Source: JBDSLU01 sp031407765
GTDB taxonomy: Bacteria; Acidobacteriota; Vicinamibacteria; Vicinamibacterales; Vicinamibacteraceae
Assembly (NCBI GenBank): GCA_031407765.1
Contig: JANOIR010000163.1
Location: 1 to 64,000, forward strand
Reading direction: 5' to 3'
DNA: 64,000 bases
The notes beneath the pieces were generated by a model. The model did no database searches and was not told the origin of the DNA. It saw only the letters and a program-made list of their open reading frames with translations. A program made the position numbers and the translations under genes. Shown one piece after another: positions 18,115 through 29,562 of the stretch; the first letter of the stretch is position 1; each line of letters starts with the position of its first letter.

Positions 18115-19419
18115 GTGAACATCAAGCGTGTCGTCGGACGGGAAATTCTCGATTCGCGGGGCAACCCGACGGTCGAAGTGGACATCGAGCTCGCCAGCGG
18201 CGCCCTCGGGCGGGCCGCGGTGCCATCGGGGGCGTCGACCGGCACGCGCGAAGCGCTGGAGCTGCGCGACGGCGACACGTCCCGCTATCTCGGCAAGGGC
18301 GTGCGGACCGCGGTCGGCAACATCAACGGCGAGATCGCCAAGGCGATCACCGGCAAGGAATTCACGCAGGCGTCGCTCGACACCGCGATGATCGAGCTCG
18401 ACGGGACCGCCAACAAGGGCCGCCTCGGCGCCAACGCCACGCTGGCGGTATCGATGGCCGCCCTGCGCGCCGCCGCGGCCGAAGAGCGCGTCCCGCTGTT
18501 CGAGCACATCGGCGCGCTGCGCCACGCGATGGTCGGCGGCGCCCGCGCCGATCTCCTGCCGGTGCCGATGTGCAACATCCTCAACGGCGGCGCCCACGCC
18601 GACACCAACGTGGACTTCCAGGAGTTCATGGTGATGCCGGTCGGCGCCAGCTCGTTCAGCGAGGCGCTGCGCGTCGGCGCCGAGATCTTCCACGCCCTGC
18701 GCGGCATCCTGAAGAAGCGCGGCCTCGCCACCGGCGTCGGCGACGAGGGCGGCTTCGCGCCGAACCTCAAGTCGAACCAGGACGCCCTCGACGTCGTGAT
18801 GGAGGCGGTCGGCAAGGCCGGCTTCAAGGCCGGGACCGACGTCGTCCTGGCCCTCGACGTCGCCGCCAGTGAGTTCTTCGAAGACGGCCAGTACGTCTTC
18901 AAGAAGTCGGGCGACCGCACCCGCACCTCGGACGAGATGATCGAGCTCTACACGGAGTGGTCGCGCGACTATCCGATCGGCTCGATCGAGGACGGCCTCA
19001 GCGAGGCAGACTGGCCGGGCTGGGAGAAGCTGACCAAGGCGCTCGGCGACAAGGTGCAGCTCGTCGGCGACGACGTGTTCGTCACCAACCCGGCGATCCT
19101 CAAGGAAGGCATCGCCCGGGGCATCGCCAACTCGCTGCTCGTCAAGGTCAATCAGATCGGCACGGTGAGCGAGACGCTCGACGCGATGGCGATGGCGTGG
19201 GCCGCCGGCTACACCACGATCGCCTCGCACCGCTCGGGCGAAACCGAGGATTCGACGATCGCCGACCTCGCCGTGGGCACCCGCGCCGGCCAGATCAAGA
19301 CCGGCTCGCTGTGCCGCAGCGATCGCGTGGCCAAGTACAACCAGTTGCTCCGCATCGAGGAGGCGCTCGGCTCGAGCGCCACGTATGCGGGCCGCGCCGC
19401 CCTCAAGCAGCTGAAGTAA
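18115..19419 (+). CDS. eno: Enolase
   Basis: A 434-residue phosphopyruvate hydratase, interconverting 2-phosphoglycerate and phosphoenolpyruvate. Diagnostic segments: GREILDSRGNPTVE, GASTGTREALELRDGD, the catalytic acid region GDEGGFAPNL, the magnesium-binding residues in SIEDGLSE and VGDDVF, catalytic lysine in LLVKVNQIGT and SHRSGETEDSTIADLAV. GTG start with GAGGAG at 18104-18109. The gpmI gene follows after four bases, so adjacent steps of glycolysis are co-transcribed. Confidence 0.98.
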   Translation: MNIKRVVGREILDSRGNPTVEVDIELASGALGRAAVPSGASTGTREALELRDGDTSRYLGKGVRTAVGNINGEIAKAITGKEFTQASLDTAMIELDGTANKGRLGANATLAVSMAALRAAAAEERVPLFEHIGALRHAMVGGARADLLPVPMCNILNGGAHADTNVDFQEFMVMPVGASSFSEALRVGAEIFHALRGILKKRGLATGVGDEGGFAPNLKSNQDALDVVMEAVGKAGFKAGTDVVLALDVAASEFFEDGQYVFKKSGDRTRTSDEMIELYTEWSRDYPIGSIEDGLSEADWPGWEKLTKALGDKVQLVGDDVFVTNPAILKEGIARGIANSLLVKVNQIGTVSETLDAMAMAWAAGYTTIASHRSGETEDSTIADLAVGTRAGQIKTGSLCRSDRVAKYNQLLRIEEALGSSATYAGRAALKQLK

Positions 19420-19423
19420 GGCG

Positions 19424-20971
<1,548 letters not shown>

Positions 20972-21025
20972 GCCGACTCAGCCAGTCACTTCAGGTGGGC
21001 CGACTCAGCCCTTCACTTCGGGCAG
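20972..21025. repeat. 27-bp direct duplication of a gene 3' end
   Basis: 20972-20998 and 20999-21025 are adjacent imperfect copies (GCCGACTCAGCC then TCACTTC). The second copy holds the stop codon and last codons of the minus-strand gene at 21005; the first lies just past it, against the gpmI stop. Confidence 0.75.
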
Positions 21026-21427
21026 CTCGTCAGGGGCGATACGGAGCGACTTGAGGAACAGGCGATCGCTGGCTGAGAGCTCGCGGACGATCGGACGGCG
21101 AGGCACCAGGCCGCCGTTCGCTCCCGGAGTGCCGGCGGTCGGGTTGGACGCTGGCGAAAAGCCCAGAGGGCTCGATGGGGTGCTCGGCTGAGCCGAGCCG
21201 CCCGATGCGCTCACGGCGCCGGCACCGGCACCGGCACGCCGGACCTTGACCACGGCGGTCGGCTTGGACCGGTTGGCAAAGCCCACCTCGGCGTCGATCG
21301 AGAGGTGCATCTCGTACCCGGCAGCGCGCGCCTTGGCGCGGCACGCTTCGACGGTTTGATCGGCCGCCACAGCCGCACGGATGGCCTGCGCCAGTTCTTT
21401 CGCCAACCGGTTGACGGTGTCGTCCAT
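21005..21427 (-). CDS. Small soluble protein of unknown function
   Basis: A 140-residue protein. The N-terminal half is helical (NRLAKELAQAIRAAVAADQ) and followed by a short beta segment ending TAVVKVRR. A Gly/Ala/Ser/Pro-rich linker leads to a conserved-looking tail, SASDRLFLKSLRIAPDE. The ATG at 21427 has GAGAGG just upstream and was preferred over the longer start. I do not recognise the family. It lies convergent to gpmI and stands alone. Confidence 0.55.
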   Translation of the reverse strand: MDDTVNRLAKELAQAIRAAVAADQTVEACRAKARAAGYEMHLSIDAEVGFANRSKPTAVVKVRRAGAGAGAVSASGGSAQPSTPSSPLGFSPASNPTAGTPGANGGLVPRRPIVRELSASDRLFLKSLRIAPDELPEVKG

Positions 21428-21674
21428 GGTGTACCTCTCTCGTTCGATGGAGGGCGGCCGCGCCAAACAGGAACTGAGCGCATTCTAGGCGTCTCGTCCG
21501 ACGGGTGTCAAGACGGAAGAACCGCTGATTTCACCTGATTTTACAGCTGTTTTCGAGGTCCGCCGCAGCGGCGAGCAAATGCTCCCGGAGGCGCACCGCT
21601 TGTCTGCTGGAGCCGGTACTTTCGACTACACTGAGCCGGACTCGCACACGGCGGCCCGCTCCGCCGACCCCACG

Positions 21675-22661
<987 letters not shown>

Positions 22662-22664
22662 CCC

Positions 22665-23543
22665 ATGGCGCTCCTCGACGTCCGCGACCTCACCAAGATC
22701 TACCGGCAGCGCCACGGCTTGTTCGGCGGCGTCAGCGAGGCGCGGGCGATCGATCGCGTCTCGTTCTCGATTGAGCAGGGGGAAACCTTCGGCCTGGTCG
22801 GCGAGTCGGGCAGCGGCAAGACGACGACGGGCCGTTGCATCCTCCGCCTGATCGAGCCGACCTCGGGGGGGGTCGCCTTCAAGGGCCAGGATGTCCTGGC
22901 GCTCGACCGCCGCGCGCTGCGCGAGGCGCGGCGCCACATGCAGATGGTCTTCCAGGACCCCTACTCGTCGCTCAACCCGCGGATGCGGGTCGAGACGATC
23001 GTCGAGGAGCCGCTCGTCATCCACCGCATCGGCACCAGGGCCGAGCGCGCCGCGCGGGTCGCCGAGCTGCTGTCCCACGTCGGCCTCGATCCGGAGCTGC
23101 GTCGCCGCTACCCGCACGAGTTCAGCGGCGGCCAGCGCCAGCGCATCGGCCTGGCCCGCGCCCTGGCCTTGAACCCGTCGCTGATCATCGCCGACGAACC
23201 GGTATCCGCCCTCGACGTCTCGATCCAGGCGCAGGTCATCAACCTGCTCGTCGACCTGCAGGCCCGCTTCGCGCTGACGTATCTGCTGATCGCGCACGAC
23301 CTGCGGCTGGTGCGCCACGTCTGTACGCGCGTCGCCGTGATGTATCGCGGACGGATCGTCGAGATGGGACCGACCGACGCCGTCTACGAGCGCGCCGAGC
23401 ACGCCTACACGCGGGCGCTGCTCTCGGCCGTGCCGACGCCGGATCCCGACGCGGCGACGACGCGCCTTGAGCTCGATCGCTCGACGATCGTCGAAGGCGC
23501 GGCGCTGCGTGAAATCGGCCCAGGCCACTGGGCTGCGGTGTAG
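22665..23543 (+). CDS. Peptide-type ABC transporter ATP-binding protein (OppF/DppF-like)
   Basis: A 292-residue partner ATPase. Walker A GESGSGKTTTG, Q-loop VFQDPYSSLNPR, signature FSGGQRQRIGLA, Walker B LIIADEPVSALD and LLIAHDL. The C-terminal oligo-HPY extension is cut short: after AYTRALLSAVPTPDP there are only some 30 residues and no cysteine cluster. The start lies three bases after the OppD-like stop. Together they would power a peptide importer whose membrane subunits must be encoded elsewhere. Confidence 0.9.
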   Translation: MALLDVRDLTKIYRQRHGLFGGVSEARAIDRVSFSIEQGETFGLVGESGSGKTTTGRCILRLIEPTSGGVAFKGQDVLALDRRALREARRHMQMVFQDPYSSLNPRMRVETIVEEPLVIHRIGTRAERAARVAELLSHVGLDPELRRRYPHEFSGGQRQRIGLARALALNPSLIIADEPVSALDVSIQAQVINLLVDLQARFALTYLLIAHDLRLVRHVCTRVAVMYRGRIVEMGPTDAVYERAEHAYTRALLSAVPTPDPDAATTRLELDRSTIVEGAALREIGPGHWAAV

Positions 23544-23626
23544 CAGCGCCGCCCGCGGGCGGACGCCGCGACGCGCCCAGCGTCGCGTGACGAATGGCGA
23601 GGACGAAGTCCGGAGCCATCGTTCGG

Positions 23627-23648
23627 CCGACGCGCGAAGGCGCGTCGG
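23627..23648. terminator. Hairpin downstream of the OppD/OppF-like pair
   Basis: CCGACGCGC-GAAG-GCGCGTCGG is a perfect nine-base stem with a tetraloop. It has no T-run, so it may be a transcript-end stabiliser and not a true intrinsic terminator. A palindrome CCGCCCGCGGGCGG lies nearer the gene. Confidence 0.4.
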
Positions 23649-23681
23649 CAAATAGCAGGACGCACGCCCAGAAGGCGGCCC

Positions 23682-23707
23682 GCGGCGGTTCCTGAGGGAA
23701 CCGCCGC
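23682..23707. repeat. Intergenic hairpin repeat (CCTCA-loop family)
   Basis: GCGGCGGTTCC-TGAG-GGAACCGCCGC is an eleven-base perfect stem. In reverse complement it reads GCGGCGGTTCCCTCAGG, closely matching the hairpin at 33223-33247 including flanking TTGGC. Confidence 0.75.
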
Positions 23708-23727
23708 CAACAATCCGGGTCCGACAC

Positions 23728-23733
23728 TACAAT
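23728..23733 (+). promoter_or_regulatory. -10 box TACAAT for the PQQ-propeller gene
   Basis: TACAAT ends seven bases before the ATG at 23741 and overlaps the earlier ATG at 23732, which therefore cannot be the start if this box is used. Confidence 0.5.
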
Positions 23734-23740
23734 GCGCGGC

Positions 23741-25228
23741 ATGATGCGGCCACAGAGCACACAGAACCCACTGATTTGGATGGGCGTGCTTCTCGGGGTT
23801 GCGCTGGCCTGCGGCGCGTTGTCGGCCGCCGAGCGCGAGTCGTGGGGCCGGTTCCGCGGACCGAACGGTACCGGCGTGTCGGAGGCGACCGGCCTGCCGG
23901 TGAGCTTCGGCCCGGAGAAGAACGTGTTGTGGAAGACGCCGTTGCCGCCGGGCCACTCCTCGCCGGTGCTGAGCGACTCGCGTATTTTCCTCACCGCGCA
24001 CTCGCCCGAGAAAGAGAGCTATACGCTCCTCGTCATCGGGCTCGATCGCAGGACCGGACGCGAGCTGTGGCGGCGTGAAGTGCCGCGCGCCCAGACGGGG
24101 CGCCAGGAGAACGTCAACGGTCCGGCCTCGCCGAGCCCGGTGACCGACGGCGCGAACGTCTACGCGTTCTTCCAGGAGTTTGGGCTGATCAGCTATACCG
24201 CCGATGGACGCGAGCGGTGGCGCAAGCCGATTGGCCCGTTCAACATGTTTTACGGGTTCGGCGCGTCGCCGATGCTGGCCGACGGTACGCTGGTTCTGAG
24301 TGTCGACCAGGACAAGGACGCCTACCTGCTGGGCCTCGATGCGAAGACCGGCCGCGAGCGCTGGAAGACGCCGAAGCCGCACGCCGTCTCCGGCTATTCG
24401 ACCCCGACGATCTATCGTCCGGCGAACGGTGGCGCGCAGCTGCTCGTGCCCGAGTCGTTCCAGCTCACCGCCTATGCACTCTCGGACGGCAAGCCGGTGT
24501 GGTGGGTGCGCGGCCTCGCCTGCGAGATGAAATCGGTGGCGAGCGTCGACCACGACACGCTCTACATCAACGGCTGGGGCTTTCCGCAGAATCAGCCGGG
24601 ACGCCAGGTGGCCACGGTGCCCTTCGACGAGGGCCTGAAACGCTACGACATGAACGGCGATGGTCTCGTGGCGCAGACGGAAGTGAGCGGGACCGAGCCG
24701 ATGGACCGCATGCTCGGGAAGGACGCTTTCCCGGCCTTCGATCTCGATCGCAACGGCATGCTCAACGCCAGCGAGTGGGAAGTGTTCCGCGCCATGCTCG
24801 CGGCCGAGAATGGCCTGCTGGCGATTCGCCTCGGCGGCAAGGGCGACATGACCGATCAGGCCATTCGCTGGCGCTACCAGCGGCCGGTGCCGCAGGTGCC
24901 ATCGACGCTGCTGTATCAGGGCGTGCTGTTCATGGTCAACGACAGCGGCATCCTGCTGGCCTTCGATCCGAAGACGGGACAGGTGCTCAAGGAAGGCCGC
25001 CTCAAGGGCGCCATCGACAAGTACTTCGCCTCGCCGGTGGGCGCCGACGGCAAGGTGTGGCTGGTGAGCCAGGACGGCACCGTGTCGGTGGTGTCCGCAC
25101 GGGGCGACTGGGAGATTCTCTCAGTCAACCCGCTCGACGACGAGGTGTTTGCCACACCCGTGCCCGCCGACGGACAGCTCTTCGTGCGCACCCGCAGCGC
25201 GTTGTATGCGTTTGGCGGAGGAAAGTAG
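23741..25228 (+). CDS. Secreted PQQ-like beta-propeller protein with paired EF-hands
   Basis: A 495-residue exported protein with a signal peptide (WMGVLLGVALACGALSAAE). The body is built of PQQ-type propeller blades (WGRFRGPNGTGV, VLWKTPLPPGHSSPV, LDAKTGRERWKTPK). Between blades, about residues 300-350, are two textbook EF-hand calcium loops, DMNGDGLVAQTE and DLDRNGMLNASE. This fusion is typical of Planctomycetes and Acidobacteriota exported proteins; no dehydrogenase active-site motif is visible, so it may be a binding or scaffold protein. Start 23741 chosen because the upstream ATG overlaps the -10 box. Confidence 0.85.
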   Translation: MMRPQSTQNPLIWMGVLLGVALACGALSAAERESWGRFRGPNGTGVSEATGLPVSFGPEKNVLWKTPLPPGHSSPVLSDSRIFLTAHSPEKESYTLLVIGLDRRTGRELWRREVPRAQTGRQENVNGPASPSPVTDGANVYAFFQEFGLISYTADGRERWRKPIGPFNMFYGFGASPMLADGTLVLSVDQDKDAYLLGLDAKTGRERWKTPKPHAVSGYSTPTIYRPANGGAQLLVPESFQLTAYALSDGKPVWWVRGLACEMKSVASVDHDTLYINGWGFPQNQPGRQVATVPFDEGLKRYDMNGDGLVAQTEVSGTEPMDRMLGKDAFPAFDLDRNGMLNASEWEVFRAMLAAENGLLAIRLGGKGDMTDQAIRWRYQRPVPQVPSTLLYQGVLFMVNDSGILLAFDPKTGQVLKEGRLKGAIDKYFASPVGADGKVWLVSQDGTVSVVSARGDWEILSVNPLDDEVFATPVPADGQLFVRTRSALYAFGGGK

Positions 25229-25250
25229 AACGGCCCGGCGTGCGACGCCG

Positions 25251-25291
25251 CCTCACGAACGCCGAGGCCGGAGGCCGGAGGCGTCGTGAGG
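25251..25291. terminator. Bidirectional hairpin between convergent genes
   Basis: CCTCACG-A-ACGCC pairs with GGCGT-CGTGAGG, a twelve-base-pair stem with one bulged A. It lies between the ends of the PQQ-propeller gene and the MacB/LolD-type ATPase gene. There is no T-run on either side. Confidence 0.45.
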
Positions 25292-25324
25292 TTGACGGCG
25301 CGGCCACGCGTCGTCAACAAACAA

Positions 25325-26020
25325 TCAGTGGGCGACGAGCTCGCGCGTGGCGTCCTTCTCGACCCGGCCGTCGCGGAAGGAGATCACGCGGTGCGCGTGC
25401 GCGGCGATCTCGGCTTCGTGCGTCACCAGCACGATGGTGTTGCCGGCGCCGTGCAGCCGCTCGAACAGCGCCATGATCTCGACGCCGGTCTTCGAGTCGA
25501 GGTTGCCGGTCGGCTCGTCGGCCAGCAGGATCGACGGGTTGTTGACCAGGGCCCGCGCGATCGCGACGCGCTGGCGCTGGCCGCCAGACAGCTCGTTCGG
25601 CCGATGGCTCATGCGCTCGGCGAGGTCGACCTTGATCAGCGCCTCCTTGGCCCGATGCAGCCGCGTCTTCGAGTCGATGCCGGCGTAGATCAGCGGCAGC
25701 TCCACGTTGTGCAGGGCCGTGGCACGGGCGAGCAGGTTGAACGTCTGGAAGACGAACCCGATCTCCTCGTTGCGGATGCGGGCGAGCTCGTCGTCGTTCA
25801 TCTCGCTCACCTGCTTGTCGTTCAGCAGGTAGGAGCCCTTCGTCGGCGTGTCGAGGCAGCCGATCAGGTTCATCAGCGTCGACTTGCCCGATCCCGACGG
25901 GCCCATGATGGCGACGTATTCACCGCGCTGGATCTGGATGGTGACGCCGCGCAGCGCATGCACCTCTTCCTCGCCCATCACGTAGGTCTTCCACAGGTCG
26001 TTGGTTTCGATGAGCGCCAT
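25325..26020 (-). CDS. MacB/LolD-type ABC transporter ATP-binding protein
   Basis: A 231-residue ATPase of the mechanotransmission (MacB/LolD/FtsE) class: GPSGSGKST, VFQTFNLL, LSGGQRQRVAIARAL, LLADEPTGNLD, LVTHE. Partners in this class are FtsX-type permeases; none is adjacent, though an ADOP permease lies at 40561. TATCAT seven bases before the ATG suggests its own leaderless transcript. Probable role: driving lipoprotein or small-molecule export across the envelope. Confidence 0.88.
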   Translation of the reverse strand: MALIETNDLWKTYVMGEEEVHALRGVTIQIQRGEYVAIMGPSGSGKSTLMNLIGCLDTPTKGSYLLNDKQVSEMNDDELARIRNEEIGFVFQTFNLLARATALHNVELPLIYAGIDSKTRLHRAKEALIKVDLAERMSHRPNELSGGQRQRVAIARALVNNPSILLADEPTGNLDSKTGVEIMALFERLHGAGNTIVLVTHEAEIAAHAHRVISFRDGRVEKDATRELVAH

Positions 26021-26027
26021 GTGGCTG

Positions 26028-26033
26028 ATGATA
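26028..26033 (-). promoter_or_regulatory. -10 box TATCAT for the MacB/LolD-type ATPase
   Basis: On the minus strand TATCAT ends seven bases before the ATG at 26020. It sits in the 27-bp gap after the lipoprotein gene. Confidence 0.4.
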
Positions 26034-26047
26034 CGACGAGCGCCAGA

Positions 26048-26725
26048 TCAGGGTTCCGAGGACGCCGCGTGCGGCGCCACCGGTAGGCCGGAAAGCGGCG
26101 CAAATCCAGGCAGGAGGACGCTGACCGGGCCTTCGGCGGCCGGAAACAGGGCCCAGAAGGTGCGGGTGCCACCCGGCGGCGGGGCCTGCGCGGGTGTCCC
26201 GACGCGATTGCCGGCGCTGGCCCGGAGCGCGAACAGCCGCCGCCGGCCATCGGCGGAGAGCAGCGACATGCCGTCGAGCGCGTCGACGGCCGCGGTGACG
26301 GACGCCGCGACCGGCGAGCCGGGTGTAAACGCGTCGGCGGCGGCCAGATTGGCCAGGGCCAGCTCCACGCGGATGCTGTCCGCGCTCTCCTGACGGACCG
26401 CCACGACGCGGACACTGAGCGGCGCCGTGGCGCAGGGTGCCTCGCTGACGGTGCGGACGGCCGGGGGCGACGCGCCGGCCCCAGGCGCGCCAGACAGGGC
26501 GGGAGGGGCGGACGCAGCGGCTGGAGCGGTCGAAGTAGCAGCCGTGGCGGACGTTGCCGGTACGGTGGACGCCGCGGCAGGAGCGGCGGCGGGGACGGCG
26601 TCAGCGGGGTGGCTGCAGGCGGCGAGGGCGACGACGCCGGCGATCGCGAGCAGCCCGAGGTGAAAGGGGCGCGAAGCACAGGCTGCTATGGGCTCCGTCA
26701 GTCGTCGACATGCCCATCGCGCCAT
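26048..26725 (-). CDS. Putative lipoprotein, unknown function
   Basis: A 225-residue protein. The hydrophobic segment GLLAIAGVVALAAC ends in a lipobox-like LAAC, so a lipid-anchored protein starting at that Cys (about residue 37) is likely; the long basic leader suggests a true start further in. A 60-residue Ala/Pro/Thr linker follows, then a compact domain with VRVELALANLAAADAF and GTRTFWALFP, which looks like a beta-sandwich. Only 11 bases separate it from the acs stop, so it is probably co-transcribed with acs. No known function. Confidence 0.6.
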   Translation of the reverse strand: MARWACRRLTEPIAACASRPFHLGLLAIAGVVALAACSHPADAVPAAAPAAASTVPATSATAATSTAPAAASAPPALSGAPGAGASPPAVRTVSEAPCATAPLSVRVVAVRQESADSIRVELALANLAAADAFTPGSPVAASVTAAVDALDGMSLLSADGRRRLFALRASAGNRVGTPAQAPPPGGTRTFWALFPAAEGPVSVLLPGFAPLSGLPVAPHAASSEP

Positions 26726-26736
26726 CTGTCGTCTCC

Positions 26737-28710
26737 CTACCCCTGTTCGTCCTGGTAGCTCTCTTTGAGCTTGGCCACGACCGCCGGATCGGCGAGGGTC
26801 GTCGTGTCGCCGAGCGCCCGGCCTTCGGCGATGTCGCGCAGCAGGCGGCGCATGATCTTGCCCGACCGAGTCTTCGGCAGGTCAGCCGCGAACAGCACTT
26901 CCTCGGGCCGGGCGATCGGGCCGATCTTCTTGGCCACGTGCTGCCGCAACTCGTCGGCCAGGCTCGCCGAGCTGTGCTGGCCGCCTTTCAGAATGACGAA
27001 CGCCGTGATCGCCTGGCCTTTGATCTCGTGCGCTCGTCCGACGACGGCGGCCTCGGCGACCGACGGATGATCGACCAGCGCGCTCTCGACCTCCATCGTG
27101 CCGATGCGGTGGCCGGCGACGTTCAGGACGTCGTCGACGCGGCCGAGCAGCCAGTAGAAGCCGTCCCCGTCGCGCCGGGCGCCGTCGCCGGTGAAGTAGA
27201 CGCCGTCAGGCCATTGGCTGAAGTAGGTCTTCTCGAAGCGCTCGCGATCGCCGTAGATGCCGCGCAGCATCCCCGGCCACGGCTTGGTCAGCGCCAGCAA
27301 GCCGCCGCCGACCTCGACCGCTTCGCCGCCCTGTCTGCGGATCTCGGCGGTGATGCCGGGGAACGGCCTGGTCGCCGAGCCGGGCTTGGTCGGCGTCAGG
27401 CCGGGTAGCGGCGAGATCATGATGTGGCCGGTCTCCGTCTGCCACCACGTGTCGACGATCGGGCAGCGTTCACCGCCGATCGTCTTGTGGTACCAGATCC
27501 AGGCCTCGGGGTTGATCGGCTCACCCACCGAGCCGAGCAGGCGCAGGCTCGAGAGATCGCACGCCGCCGGATACTCCGCGCCCCAGCGCATGAAGGCGCG
27601 GATCGCCGTCGGCGCGGTGTAGAAGATGCTCACGCCGTAGCGCTGCACGATCTCCCAGAAGCGCGTCTTCTCCGGCCAGTCGGGCGCGCCCTCGTACATG
27701 ACGACCGTCGCGCCGGTGGCGAGCGGCCCGTAGACGACGTAGCTGTGGCCCGTCACCCAGCCGATGTCGGCCGTGCACCAGTAGACGTCTTCGTCCTTCA
27801 TGTCGAAGACCCACTTGGTCGTGGCGTAGACGCCGACCAGGTAGCCGGCGGTCGTGTGGACGATGCCCTTCGGCTTCCCCGTCGTGCCGGACGTGTAGAG
27901 GATGTAGAGCATGTCCTCCGCGTCCATCGCCTCGGGCTCGACGTAGCGGCCGGCCTCCTGCATCAGCCGGTGGTACCAGTGGTCGCGGCCTTCCTGGATG
28001 TGGACCGGGAAGCGCGCCGTCTGATCGCGCTGCACGACGACGACGTGGCGGATAGAGGGTGTGTCCTTCAGCGCCTCGTCGGCCATCTGCTTGAGCGGCA
28101 CGAGCTGGCCGCGGCGATAGCCGCCGTCGGCGGTCACCAGCACCGAGCACAGCGAATCGTTGATGCGATCGCGCAGCGACTCCGAGCTGAAGCCGCCGAA
28201 AACCACGCTGTGCACGGCACCGATGCGGGCGCAGGCCAGCATCGCGATCGCCAGCTCGGGGACGAGCGGCATGTAGAGCGCGACGCGGTCGCCCTTCTTC
28301 ACGCCGAGCCCGCGCAGGACGTGCGCGAACGCGTTCACGTCGCGGTAGAGATCGAAGTAGGTCAGCGTCCGCCGATCGCCGGGCTCGCCTTCCCAGATGA
28401 TCGCGGCCTTGTTGCGGCGCGCGCTGCGGACGTGGCGATCGAGGCAGTTCGCGGAGACGTTCAGCCGGCCGCCGCCGAACCACGTGGCGTCGGGAGACTG
28501 TCCTTCGAGCACCGATGTGAACGGCGTGATCCACTCGAGCTCACGGGCGAAACCCGCCCAGAACGCTTCGGGATCCGCGGCGGCGCGGTCGTAGACGCCC
28601 GGATCGCCGGCGTGCGCGGCGGCCGTGAAGGCCGGCGCCGGGGGAAAGCTGCGCTCCTCGGTCATGAGCGCGGAAATCTCGGCGGAACGCGGATCGGTCG
28701 GTTGCGACAT
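26737..28710 (-). CDS. acs: Acetyl-CoA synthetase (AMP-forming)
   Basis: A 657-residue enzyme converting acetate, ATP and CoA to acetyl-CoA by way of acetyl-AMP. Motifs: nucleotide-binding YTSGTTGKPKGIVHT, DTWWQTETGHIM (acetate pocket Trp), YFTGDGARRD, GRVDDVLNVAGHR, and the C-terminal lysine in PKTRSGKIMRR, which is the acetylation site that turns family members off. Full length. GAGGGGTG precedes the ATG. Allows growth on acetate or recapture of overflow acetate. Confidence 0.97.
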   Translation of the reverse strand: MSQPTDPRSAEISALMTEERSFPPAPAFTAAAHAGDPGVYDRAAADPEAFWAGFARELEWITPFTSVLEGQSPDATWFGGGRLNVSANCLDRHVRSARRNKAAIIWEGEPGDRRTLTYFDLYRDVNAFAHVLRGLGVKKGDRVALYMPLVPELAIAMLACARIGAVHSVVFGGFSSESLRDRINDSLCSVLVTADGGYRRGQLVPLKQMADEALKDTPSIRHVVVVQRDQTARFPVHIQEGRDHWYHRLMQEAGRYVEPEAMDAEDMLYILYTSGTTGKPKGIVHTTAGYLVGVYATTKWVFDMKDEDVYWCTADIGWVTGHSYVVYGPLATGATVVMYEGAPDWPEKTRFWEIVQRYGVSIFYTAPTAIRAFMRWGAEYPAACDLSSLRLLGSVGEPINPEAWIWYHKTIGGERCPIVDTWWQTETGHIMISPLPGLTPTKPGSATRPFPGITAEIRRQGGEAVEVGGGLLALTKPWPGMLRGIYGDRERFEKTYFSQWPDGVYFTGDGARRDGDGFYWLLGRVDDVLNVAGHRIGTMEVESALVDHPSVAEAAVVGRAHEIKGQAITAFVILKGGQHSSASLADELRQHVAKKIGPIARPEEVLFAADLPKTRSGKIMRRLLRDIAEGRALGDTTTLADPAVVAKLKESYQDEQG

Positions 28711-28745
28711 GTCACCCCTCGGCTGGCCCGGGGTCGAAACGGCGG

Positions 28746-29531
28746 TCAGTGGGACTCAGGCTCGCGATCGGCAGGCGGCACGGCGCCCGGCGGCGGCGCG
28801 CCGGGTGGCGCCTTCGGTGGCGCGAACGCCGGCGGCAGGCTCGCGCCGCGGGCCGGGATCATGATCGTCGGCGCGTCGCCGGCCCAGGGCTCCTCGGGCG
28901 GCGCCGGCGTCCAGCTGCTCGGCGGCGCCAAGTTGACGGGCGACGCCGGCGGCGGCGGAGCCGGTGGAGGCGGCGGGCTGAACGGCGGCGGTGGGGCGGA
29001 CCCGGCCGGCGTGAACGTCGGCGGCGTGAAGGTCGGCGGCACCGGGGGCGTCGGCACGCCGGCGGTCGGTCCACCTTTGCGCTTGAAGATCAGCGCGCCG
29101 AGCAGGCCGCCGACGGTGGCGAAGACCATCGAGACGACGGCCCAGATGACGCTTCCGACGACGAGCATCACCGCCGGGCTCAGGCTCTCGAGCGCCTCGC
29201 GCGCTTCCGGCGTCATGCCTTCGGCCTCGCCCATGGCGCGCTGGAAGTCAGCCATGTCGAACGGCGCAACCGAGAAGATCGCCAAGGCCATGACGCCCCA
29301 CAGCACCCACACAGCCGTGCCGACGAGCCCGCTCAGCAGGCCGACAATGGCGCCCTCGCCCACCGTGATCGGGCGCGGCGTGTTCTGCTGCATCAGCCAG
29401 GCAGCGAGCGCGCCGCCGCTCACCACCCAGAGACAGCAGCAGACGTTGCCGCCCTTGATGTAGGGCAGCGATGACAGGACGCCGATGAAGAGGCCGCCCA
29501 GGTGGTCGGGCAGCAGCTTGGGAGCGGACAT
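28746..29531 (-). CDS. Membrane protein with proline-rich C-terminal tail
   Basis: A 261-residue protein. The N-terminal 150 residues hold four hydrophobic segments, with CCC in the first (GGNVCCCLWVVSGGALAAWL), alternating with short loops; the arrangement and glycine content resemble small DUF-type membrane proteins of unknown role. The last 105 or so residues are extremely Pro-rich (PPPPFSPPPPPAPPPP) and disordered. It is followed after 31 bases by, and lies downstream of, ino1 on the same strand. Function not recognised. Confidence 0.7.
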   Translation of the reverse strand: MSAPKLLPDHLGGLFIGVLSSLPYIKGGNVCCCLWVVSGGALAAWLMQQNTPRPITVGEGAIVGLLSGLVGTAVWVLWGVMALAIFSVAPFDMADFQRAMGEAEGMTPEAREALESLSPAVMLVVGSVIWAVVSMVFATVGGLLGALIFKRKGGPTAGVPTPPVPPTFTPPTFTPAGSAPPPPFSPPPPPAPPPPASPVNLAPPSSWTPAPPEEPWAGDAPTIMIPARGASLPPAFAPPKAPPGAPPPGAVPPADREPESH

Positions 29532-29562
29532 GTGGTGCCTGGTGCGGGGCCGAGTCCCCGGG

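Noticed and set aside
23732..23740. ATG at 23732 as the PQQ-propeller start
   Set aside because: It overlaps the -10 box TACAAT; the ATG at 23741 is better placed.
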